DNA of 64,000 nucleotides from assembly GCA_030068075.1 (NCBI GenBank), contig CM057825.1, positions 126,564,739-126,628,738 on the forward strand, read 5' to 3'. Shown one piece after another: positions 12,801 to 24,700 of this stretch. The translations under genes were made by a program, and so were the position numbers. How positions within the stretch are numbered: the stretch's first letter is position 1; each line of letters opens with the position of its first letter. Below the pieces are notes generated by a model. That model ran no database searches and was not told the origin of the DNA. It was given only the letters and a program-made list of their open reading frames with translations. This stretch comes from Paguma larvata (taxonomy: Eukaryota > Chordata > Mammalia > Carnivora > Viverridae).

Positions 12801-14744
12801 CTCACTCAGCACACACACCGCTCCCTGCAGGGATTTTCAGGGCCTGGAAGGGGCCAGGTGAGGTCACCACTTACCTCATAGCACATGAAGAGGCCCGTGG
12901 GCTTGGTGGGCTTGATCCTGATGCCAATGTTGCCTTCAGTGTTGGGCGGCAGGATGCTGCCCTTGTCGTCAATGATCTGCAGCAAGAGACCTGTGAATCC
13001 CACCCTGCCGGGCCACCCCAAGACACCTGCCCCACCCAAACCTCAGCTGACTATTCATGTGACACCAGTGAGAAGAAATGGGGGGGAGGAGCCCTGTCAG
13101 AAAATAAATGAAAACTGTCAAAAGTCTTCGAAATCAGCAAATGGTGAAACCCGAGTCATGGGTCTATTTGTTTCATGATTATACAAGCATTGCAAATGTG
13201 TCGTCAAGCTGGAAGACACAGGTGAGGAAAACCCAGAAGCACCCGCTGATGGAGAGAGATGCCAGGGTGATCCAGGGGCTCTGGTCTCGTCTGCTGAGTG
13301 TGAGGCTTCCAGCTGCCAAGCTCAGCTGCCTTTGTGCCCAGGATACTGTGGTTCTCAAACGAAGCCTCGAGGAAATCAGAGGGAAAATAGGAGGAGAAGA
13401 GGAAGGATGGCAGCTAGGGCCAGGGAGTGGGGTCGGAACAGCTGGTTCTGTCACTGGGTGTCACACACTTGTCCAATCCCAGCTGAGCCCTAACTATTCC
13501 CAGCCAATGCCTTTAGGGCCAAACCTGGACGTCAAAGGGGGGGATGCTTATCCCCATGGAACCTGGCTTGATCTTCATTCCCCGTAAAGTGCCACAACTT
13601 ATTCCCTGTTTACAAAAGAAAGAAAATGGGGTTGGTCAGAGAGTGCAGGCTGAGGACAAAGCATCAAGAACTAAACATAGCATCCTCGCTCACCAGTGAC
13701 ATTCACTGCCATGCAAAGAATCTTATGGGGAAGCTAGAAGGCCCAGATTCAAGGTAAGATGCAAGGCATTGACCCAACTCTTGTCAGCAGATGTTGCCCC
13801 TGTGGACATGTAATGTGACAAGTGGAGTGTCCACTGTATGTCAGACATGTGTCCGTTTGCAGGTGGAGGGCCATGGAACCATTAATGTTCACTTAGGGCT
13901 GTTGAACAGTGATGGGAACCTAGTCTCTTTTACTCATAGCTGTGTGGAGAGTATTCAGATTATTGTGTTGCTCCCTCTGCAAAAGAACTGCCCCATCCCT
14001 TTATCTTCCTGATGAACCACATTCCTCCTTTATGGTACTCTAAAATATCATTTTTTCTAAAGTTAAGTCAGGCTAGGATTTGTTTCATGGATATGAATCT
14101 TCACTCCAGTTGTGTGCCAATTAATCCTCTGATTTCTCCTCTATAAAGGTCGGGTAATTACAACACTCACCTCTCAGAGTACCTGCATGTATAGAAAACT
14201 CTTCACCCAATGCTAGGTACACCAGGTTACTTAAAAAACAACTACTATTAGCTATTATTCACTTCCCCAAGAAAAGTTGGTTGGGAGATTCTCCTTCTGA
14301 AGTATTTCCCCCACCACCTACTTCCAGTGTAGCCAACAGAGCATTATACTTATTTTTGCTTGTCTGTTTCTTTCATTGGATAACAAGCGTCCTGAGAACA
14401 GAGACTGCCCCATTCATTTCTATGCTCCGTCCCCAGCATTCTAGTGCAACACCTGCATAAACACAAGAGTAATTGCAAGGTGAGCACGTACATGCGGCTG
14501 GACATTATAATCAGAGTCTTATAGGTGTCCTTTCATTTCCCTTATCACAACACAGCAAGATTGAGTTATATTTCCATTTTGGAGATGGAGAAGCAGAGAC
14601 TCTGGGTCGCTCAATACTACGCCGATGGTCTTGAAACCTATGATTGGCAAGGCTGAGATTTGAACTGATGTCTGAGTTCCTGGGAGGGGAAGCTCTTTCC
14701 CCTTTGCTATGTTGTTGCTGCTCAGTGATGCCTTTGAGAATCAC

Positions 14745-14800
<56 letters not shown>

Positions 14801-17800
14801 GTATATACAGAAAGTCTCTGCTCCCTCCTCCACTCCAGCCAGTGTCCCACAATCAAACCTCTGTGCTGTCCACCTGAACACCCAGAAATGAACTTCTGGG
14901 GTCAACTGCTGGCTGCTGTGGTTGCCACCCTAGGAAGGGATGGTGAGGTGGGCAGAACTTGTGGATGGTGGCCCCCTGTTACTGGAGAGAACCTTCCATC
15001 TTACCACCCTTGATGAGCTCTGCAGAGCTACTGATCACAGGGACAGTAGCATCATACCCTTAGACCTCTTTCAAAGTTTTCATCCAAAGGTTTTCAGCAC
15101 ATTGGCCTCTCAACATATTGATTAGCTGTGAATCATCTTTGTGCACATTGATTTGGGGCAAACTAGCCTAAAACTCTGAAGCCTCCCACTGTCTTCAGGC
15201 AATGCTGTGAGCAGAGTGGGGCCTCTGCACACACATGATTCAGGTCCTCTGCTGGGCTCCATGCTAAGCACGTCCTGACTGGCCGAGAAAGGGCTGTCTA
15301 CCTACTGTTTCTGACTGTCCGTAGCCCTGGTAGAGCAGAAGGCCTGTCTGTCTTCTCCACTCCTCTTGCTCCTCCGGAAGCAGAGCCTCCCCACCAGTAA
15401 CGCAGTGCTCCAGGGTAGGGAACTTGACACTAAGGGGAAGGCAATGTATCAACAGAGCTTGCAGTCAGGACTTGGACGCTCTGCCCCAGGCCCAGAGTGT
15501 TAAGAGCTCACTCACAGCCTTGTCACCTGGATCATGTATCCTTCTGTTTCCTTGAGTTCTTACTTGCCTTTTGGGCAATTTACTGGAGGTCAAAGGCAAG
15601 GGAAAGTCACTCATTTGCTGTTGGTGCATGTTAACTCTTCTGGCAAGGGGTGGGTGGTAGTGGTGAGGCTAATGGGTTTGGTCAAAGGTTTGGATCATAT
15701 CTAGAAATGGATGTAAAAAGATGGCAAAGACGTATTTATCAGACCTTAACATCCTCTGTGCCTAAGAAGGATATTTTATAACCCATAATGGGTGGGCGAT
15801 AAGATGCCCCAAAAGCATGTTAGGATGATAACAGAACTGCACTGCCTTCTATGAAGAGTGGGTTCATGGGAACTGAAGGGCTTTTGTATTTCTGTGCAGA
15901 AAATGCAAGTTAAGGGGAGGAAATGAATTGCTCAGGACACCAAGGAAGGCCAGGATGAGTGTAGGAAAAGAGAGAGGGGTTGCAGGTCACGCCCTGAGAG
16001 ATGGAATTTCAGACAGAGCAGAAAAGTTGGCTGTGAACATTTGTAGTAGGTACATTGCATGACATAAATCCTCTTCTTCATTTTCCTCATAAAATTTTCC
16101 CTAAATAAGACAAAAACAGCCACAAAATGATAATGAATTCCCTGAAAGACACAGGGAGAAGAGATTGAGATCTGAGTACCAGCTGGCCTTGGGGATGAGA
16201 GAGGCAGCAGACATCTGGTCCACCTTTCCATCCTCCTCACCCTGTCCTGGTATATATAGAGTCAGGGGTGATGGACAGGAGGGCTGGTTTTACTGAGGTG
16301 TCTTCTTCATTCTTCTGCAGCTTTATTCAAAATAGATAAAATGGGCAGAGTCTGATGTAGTCATTAGTTATGACTTGCTTGGATTTTTACTGGATTTGGA
16401 CAAAGATACTCATCTGAGGGATACTTCAAAAAGGTGCTTATTATGAGCTTTGAAACACAAACGGAGTCCAATCAGCATGAGGTTTCATGAATAAAATCAC
16501 GTTGTGTTTCAGAATAACTTCGTAAGTGTGGTCATTAAACACCTTAATATTTTAATTCTATTGTTTAAAACATGTTATTCTCATTTTTGGAGCAGCCATT
16601 TTAATTTGAGTCTTTAAAAGATTCATAAATGCCCATATGTTTCAAAGAGCAGATTTCAGTGTAACTAAAATTAACTCACAAACATGGAAAAATGCAAAAA
16701 CAAAACTATAGTAAGAGAACACTATGCATCCATCAGATTGACAAAAATTAAAAACTCTGACAGTAACAAATATTGACAATGTTATGGAACAATGGGAATT
16801 CTCCTACCTTGCTAGTGGGAGCGTAGATTGGTTCAATATTTTGGAAAATTGGGTGGTAGAATGCAGTGTCACTGTGAACTAGCAATTCTTCTTCCAGAAA
16901 AATGTACAGAAATGCATGCTTATATGCACCAAGGTACATGTACAAGAATTCAATGCAGCATTAATCATCAATAACCCCAAAATAAAAATACCTAAGGGTC
17001 TATTAATGGTAGAACTTATAAAAAAACATGCAATGTTTTAATACGATGGGATATTATACAGCAATGAAAATTACAGCAACATGTAGCAACATAGACACAT
17101 CTTAAAACCATAATGTTAAAACAGAAGGCAGATATTACAGAATAATGTATGATTACACACATATAGTTCAAAGGCAAGTAAAATATAATAATTTGTTTAG
17201 GGTTATTTCCTTAGGAGGTTATCTATAAGGGAAAATAAGGAAATTAACACCCTAAAAGTCAAGATATGAGTTCCTTTAGGAAGATAGAGAGCCATGAAGG
17301 TATCTCTGGGGTGTGGGCAATATTCTATTTTTGTGATTCATGTGCGTGGTGACATATGTATTTTATTTTCAACAATTCATTAATCTATAAATTTATCTGA
17401 TAGGTATTTTTCTCTATGTTTGTCCTTTCATAAGAATAATGTTCAAAAAATAATACACCTACAATAATGCAAGGCTCACTGAGTGTTTCATTTGGATCTC
17501 TGAGTCCAGCTTTAATTAATTAATTAGACTAATGATAATTATCATCTCCAGCACTTAACTTACCACACACACACCCGCACGCCCCTCAAAGAACCACAGT
17601 TAAAAAGTCAGACCACAGTACATTGGATTCCTTAAATTCCTACCCAAAGATTGTTATATGACTAGCCACCACCACTTCCACCATACCTGGTAGAAATCTG
17701 CTGTAGAATCATTCGATACACAGTTGGTGCAGCAATGCACTGGGTGATGGGGTATTGCATAATGTCTAGAAAGTGAGGAGAGAGGGAATTTCATTCTCAT

Positions 17801-18660
17801 AGTAAAGATTTAAAATATTGGTTATTAACATTTTAATTCCGATCTCCCCTGTAGGAAAGCCCAATATTCGTTTGTTATTTCTTTCAATATATCTATATTG
17901 AGCATGAATTTTGTACATGGTATGTATCAGGCACTGTTGGGGGGAATGAAAGAAGAGTTAGATATCATCCCAACTGGGAGTATGTGCTAATAGAGGAGAT
18001 AAAACAGGACTTAAATGGTAAGGCAGAAATTGGTAGATGTCATAAGAGAGACTGGAAGGAGAACTTAGCAGAGGGAAATACTCCTTCTGGTTGGGTGATC
18101 CAGGGACCTCATGGAACAGGTGGCACTTAGTTGGGGTATTTAACAAATGGATATGGTCTCTACAGGCAGAGGAATGGAGGAGGTTCTTGCAGACAGAAGG
18201 AGTAACAGAAGCAAAGTCTCCGGAGTTGAAGAAACATTTAAGTATAGTCAAAATCTGGTTTATTTAGACAGGAGAGGAACAAGAAGTAACTTTAGGAAGA
18301 CTGAGGTTCGAGTTAGACAGGAGAAGGGCAAGAAGTAAATTCAGGAAGACCGAGGTTAGTTGGAGATCAGATAGAGTCTAAAATGTCTGGTATTCACCAT
18401 TGTTTTGCTAGAGGTGAGAGTCTTTCAGTTTCGGACCAGGGTGGAGATACCCTAGGAGAGCAAGGAACACTAAAGAGGAGAGAATGTGGCTTTGGGGTCT
18501 GCCTGCCTGACTTCAATCCTGTTACTTAATTCCTCTGCAACTCCGTTCCCTCATTTGTAAAATGGGAATATCTATAGCTTTCATGCAGAACCATAGGGAG
18601 GAGTAATGGGCACATGGGGAAAATCTGCCTCCTCTCTCAGTCCCTCTGTTTTTATTTTTT

Positions 18661-18700
<40 letters not shown>

Positions 18701-21700
18701 CTCAAGTAGCTTCTATGCTCAATGTGGAGCCTGATACAGGGCTAGATCTCAGAACCCTGGAATCATGACCTGAACCCAAATCAAGAGTCAGTCACCCAGC
18801 CGACGGAGCCACCTGGGTGCCCCAGTCCCTCTGTTTCTGAGTCCAATCAACTTCTTTCTTCTTTCCTCCCTCCCTCCCTCCCTTCCTTCCCTCCTTTTTC
18901 TCTTCCTCTATCTCTTTCTTTCCAGTAAAATTAACATACAGTGTTATATTAGTTTCAGAGGTACAATATAGTGATTCAACAATTCTATATATGACCTATT
19001 GCTCATCATGATAAGTGTATTCTTAATCTCCTTCACCTATTTCACCCATCCCCCCCACTTCCCCTCTGGTAACCATCAGTTTGTTCTATTCAGTTAAGAA
19101 TCTGTTTTTTGGTTTGTCTCTTTTTTTTCCTTGTTTCTTCTGTTTCTTAAATTCCATATGGGTAAAATAATATGGTATTTGTCTTTCTCTGACTGATTTA
19201 GCATTATACCCTCTAGATCCATCCAAATTGTTGAAAATGGCAAGATTTCATTATTTTTATGGCCGAGTGATATTCCATCATGTATATTTGTAGACATATA
19301 CATACACACACATACATATACCACATCTTCCTTACCCATTCATCTATGGATGATCAGTTTATCTGCTTCCATAATTTGGCTATTGTAAATAATGCTGCAA
19401 CAAACATACGGGTGTATATATCCTTTTGAGATAGTGTTTTTGTATTATCTGGGTAGGTACTCAGTAGTACAATTACTGAGTCACGTGGTAGTTCTACTTT
19501 TAATTTTTGAGGAACCTCACACTGTTTTCCACAGTGGCTGCACCAGCTTGCACTCCCACCACACAGTGCATGATGGTTCCTTTTTTCCGCATCTTTGCCA
19601 ACACTTCTTGGTTTTGATTTTAGCCATTCTGACAGGTGTGGGGTTATATCTCGTTGTGGTTTTGATTTCTATTTCCCTGATGAGGAGTGATGTTGAGCAT
19701 CTTATCATGTGTCTGTTGGCATCTATCCAGATGTCTTTTTAAATTTTTTTTAACATTTATTTATTTTCAAGAGACACAGAGACAGAGCGCGAGCAGGGGA
19801 AGGGCAGAGAGAGAGGGAGACACCGAATCTGAAGCAGGCTCCAGGCTCCGAGCCGTCAGCACAGAGCCTAACGCGGGGCCCGAACTCACACACAGTGAGA
19901 TCATGACCTGAGCCGAAGTCGGCCGCATAACCGACTGAGCCACCCAGGTGCCCCCCAGATGTCTTTTTTAGAGAATGTTGGCTCATGTCTTCTGTTCACT
20001 TTTTTAGGTAGGTTTCACTCCCAGCATGAAGCCCAACGTGGGACTTGAACTCACAACCCTGAGATCAAGACCTGAGCTGAGATCAAGAGTAGGACACTTA
20101 ACTGACTGAGCCATCCAGGTGCCCCACAAGTGAAAAATAAATTTAAAAAATTAAACTTTCATATGCTAGTGTTTATGTGTGTTTGTGGGTATATGTGTGT
20201 GTGTATGTATGTATGTAAATTTGTAGAATTTGTAGATTTGATTTTGTTGAATTTGCAGAATTTGAAAAATTATTCAAGCTTAAAACACACTGGGATTTTG
20301 GAGACACCCAACTACTTAGTGGAGGAGGGGAGGAGAAAGGTGGATTCGGTGTTCTTTGTGCAGTGTGAAGCCTCAGGGACTGGCAGGATGTGAGCGACGA
20401 ACAATGATGGAGAGGCAGATATTGACATGAGGTGGGAATGAGAAATGGGAAATGTAGTCTGACATTGTGCTGGAGGGATCATCAGGTGGATCTGGGGTAG
20501 ATAAACATGGGGGATTTGCATCGAGGGAGAAGACTAGACCCAAGGTACAGTTTTGAGAGCCCCTCGAATGGTTGCCCATGCTGGTGGAATGGAAGTAGAG
20601 GAGATGGTTTAGAAGGAAGAGGAAGCGTGAGGACAGACCCTTGGAGGACGGCAGTGTTCAGGAGTAAAGTGGGTGAATAGGACATGGCTGCAGCAAGTAG
20701 AGAAAGTTCTACAGAGAAATTTGACATCAAGAGAGGAAAGACTGGGGTTGGTACTGTGTGTACTAGGGTAAAGGGAAGGTATTAGGAAGAGGAACTTTGA
20801 ATATGTTTATGCACTAAGGGGGAGTACAGTTAATGAGGAGGAAGAGTTGAAAACACAGAGAAAAGATTCCAAAGATGAAAGATTAATGGAGAAGGGAACA
20901 GTAGAGACTGAAAATACAAGAGAAAAGAGCTAATGGACGAGAGATTGATGGAGAGGGGGAAAGTGAGAGACTGAAAATATAGGAGAAAAGGTTTAATGGA
21001 TGGAAGATTAACAAGAAGGGATCCTAACAGAAGGACAGAGAAAAGAACAGGATCTGCAGAGGCTGTGGGGAGGGGACTGGACTTTGAGTGGTAGAGGGGC
21101 AGGCCTACCTCTGAGATGGAAAGAAAAGTGTGCATGGAGACGCAGAGCATTTTCCGGTGAATGGAAGTACAATGGGAGGGTTCACACGGTGGCTTGAGTT
21201 ACTACTGTGAGACACGTGGAACAGTAACAGCAGCCACCACTGCTCGCTGGGTGCCTCCCGGGGGCCAACTCAAGGTAAAGCACTTCACCCACTTCTCCTG
21301 TACCGTCTCATTTATATTTCAACAATTTTGTGACATAAGAATTATTAAAACTCCCATTTTACAGATGAGGAAACCGAGGCTCAGAGTAGCAAGTAAACCA
21401 CAAATAAATGTCAACCATGGGATCGGAAGCTAGGTTTGTCATTTTCTAAGGGCTCTGTTTTTAAACACTTCATTAAATTCAGCAACAACAACAACACATA
21501 CACACACACACACACCAGCTACCTGACTCTGGCAGATACAGGATCCAGGATCCAGGAGACCTGGGCTTTCTATGCTTGGCTTAATCTCTTAAAATGTTTA
21601 TTTAGGGTCCCAAGCCCACAAAATCTGATCCTTAGGCCTGAGGAAGGATTCGGAATATGCATTTTCTTCAAGGTTTCATCTAATGTGATTCTCATACAGT

Positions 21701-24700
21701 AACTAATTCAGCGCTCCACACTTTGAGAAACCCAGAACCAGGGCTATATTATGCTAACGAGACTTTTTGCTAAATAAAATATTTCTCAGCAGGTACAGGT
21801 CTTGAGTTTGAAACATGAGATTCTTCTAAGAGTTTGTTGATACTGGAAAGTTTGTCATCTTACCTGTTGAATGACTTTGGGGTCAACCTGGGGCAGATGA
21901 TGGATGAAGACTGTAGACCCTGCTGTCCATGGTTCAAACAGGCTCCCCAAGACAGCCAGAATCCAGCCTGGGTCCGAAAGGCACCAGAAGACATCAGATG
22001 TCTTCAGCTGCAGAAATTTCCTGCTAACTCCAAAATACAGTGGCCTCAGCTATGTGATCATGAGAGGATGTGATCAAGGGTTGGGGACTCTGATTTTCAG
22101 GGGGTCACCCACCTCACATTCTCAGTGCATGTGGTTTGAGTGGGTTCTAGACACACTCCCACTCCAGGTCCCTAAAGCACGCCAAATCCTATTTTCTGGT
22201 CATGTGTGATTTCAACTGGTTTAGTTACAACAATCCTTAAGGCTGGGAATTCACTCTGTCACTTATGTAGTCCTAGGTAATGGTGACGGCCATTTGGGGA
22301 TAACAAGGGATAAGCCTTTCTGAGAAGAGCATCAAAACACAGCAGATGGAGAGATGAAAACCTGATCCAGACATGCTAGCTACATCTGAAGCCAAAGCCT
22401 GAAGTGCCCTGCTTCACGATCCAATAAATTCCTTTATTCACTCTTAGGCTTAAAGAGGTTTAGATTGGGCTTTCTGTCATTTTCGATGGAGAAAGAGAAC
22501 AGGAGAGAAAGATAGAGACCCAATTAATACCCATCTTGGCAAAGGACTAGAAACAATTATCCAATAGGCAATCGTTGGAAAGCGGGCTGGGAAAGGTTTC
22601 TCATTTCTCTATCCTATCTTACTGCTTCTGAGGGATGTCTGTGTGTGTAACTCCTTGAGAAAACACTGTTCTCACATTAGCAGACTATGGCTTTGAGGAG
22701 CTTTACAAATCAACAGGGAAGGGCTTTGATAAACAACCCACCCTCCCTCTCTCATCCTAGCTCTCTCAGGATTGTGGCTCACCCACAGAATATTCCTAGC
22801 TAGGAAGACCTGTCTTCTCAGCTTCAAACCCAACTACCCACTCAACATCTCTTCTGCAGTGTCCCTCAGGCACCTCAAACCTAGCAGATCCTAATCCCTT
22901 CTGCCTTCCTTCATCTTGCAGCCACAAGCCATCTTTGCAAAACACAAATCTGCTCAGGTCTTTCCCTTGCGAAAATACATCCCATTGCTCCAATACCTCC
23001 CCATCATTTGCCTAAAACACTCTAAACTCTATACCAAGGCCCAAAGACCCTGGGCCCTGCTCACTGGTTCCCAACTCCTCCCATATGTCCCGTATCCACC
23101 CCTTAGCACCAGCTATCCTCACGTCTCTGTAGTTCTAGAATGCTACTTTTAATATCCTTGTGCCTTTGCTCTTGTTATTCAGACTGCACAGAAAGCCCTT
23201 GCCTTCTTTCCACCCCCATTCCTCCAGGGCTTTGCTACTCAATTGCTGTCATTACAGAATTCTGCATCTGCACTGATAGCCACTGTCCACAAAGAGCCTT
23301 GTCTGCCCTCTGGTCTGGTTAATAAGTTAGAAAATATATAGAACTTGCTCTGGTCTGAATATTACTATCTGGGGTAGGGACAGAGTGGAGAAGAGGATTG
23401 GTTTAAAGTTGATTAAGTGATTAACCCAAGTTTTAGCCTCTATCATCGTCTGTTCTAGGTTAGGAGCCGTGGCATTTAGTGGCTTGGTTCCAGGTAAACT
23501 TTTCCCTAAGAACTCATGACTCGGGAACTCCAAGTTTCATTTTTTCAACATTGGGAAGAGGAAAGGACCTGTCACTTCAGGTGACATTGTTAAAACATTC
23601 TGTCTTTGCCGCCAAACCCTGAGTCAATTGACAGGGTCACAATGGCTTGTCATCTGTGTGGTTTGCTGAATGCCTGCTGTCTCCACCCCCACATCCTACA
23701 CACCTCTTGGAAAGGTGTTCAGCAGGACCTATACGGCCTCCTTATCATCGGGGCCTCTGTCAGCAAACCGTTAGGATTCCCAGTGTCTACCTCTCAAGTC
23801 TCTCAGGAGTCTGAACCAAAGAGCCCAGATAGAAGAATCAGATGGAGTCAATTCTACTTAGAGCTCTTTCCCCAACCCACACATATGCTCACGCGCGTGC
23901 ACACACACACACACACGCACATACACACACCACCCCAGATCTGTGGCCCAGTGTCTAAGTCAATGCCTTCTTTCCTACCATGAAGGCAAAGAGGATTTCA
24001 AGGCAAGTCCATGACCATGTTTCGCCATCTTGGGAAGGCCTGTTGTCCCACTGGTGAAGATGGCCATTGGGTCCAGCGTCTTTGACTTGATACAGGTGTG
24101 ATCCGGGGATGCTGATCTGCAAAGGGATTTAGTACAAAACGAGAGAAGTCACATTTCCTGGTTTTGGATCCCTGGGGATCCAATATGAGGGGCTTGGAGT
24201 AGGAAAAAGGGATGTTTACAACCTGCAGGAAAAAACCAGTTCTCCTTGTATTAGGAATCAAACAGAATTTGTGAGTGACTTGGATAAGTAGACTGACATT
24301 TCTTTGTTTAAAAAAAGGGCAAATACAGTGGAATATTTTTAATGAAACAAACATTGAAAGAGCACTTACTATCTCCAGGCAGTGCTCTAAGTGATTTACA
24401 AATAAGAACTCATTGAATCTTCAGAGCAACCCTAAAAGAGAATATTGCTCTTATTGTGCCCATTCTGCAGATGAGGAAACTGAGGCTCAGAAAGGTTACA
24501 TTATTTGCGTGAAGACATGTAGCCAGCAAGTGGTAGAGCCAGGATTCAAATTCAGTCCGATCCACAGACTGTTCTTAACCACACCGCTAAGCTTGTTTTT
24601 TTAACATGAACTAGCTTTATAGAAATTTAACCCCATAAGCTCAACCATGAGGGGCAGGAAAGAGAAAATGAGGGAGAGTAAAAGAAACACAAATGTACAT

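Noticed and set aside
13108..13587. 159-codon plus-strand frame
   Set aside because: Overlaps ACSM1 exon 8 antisense and has no recognisable domains.
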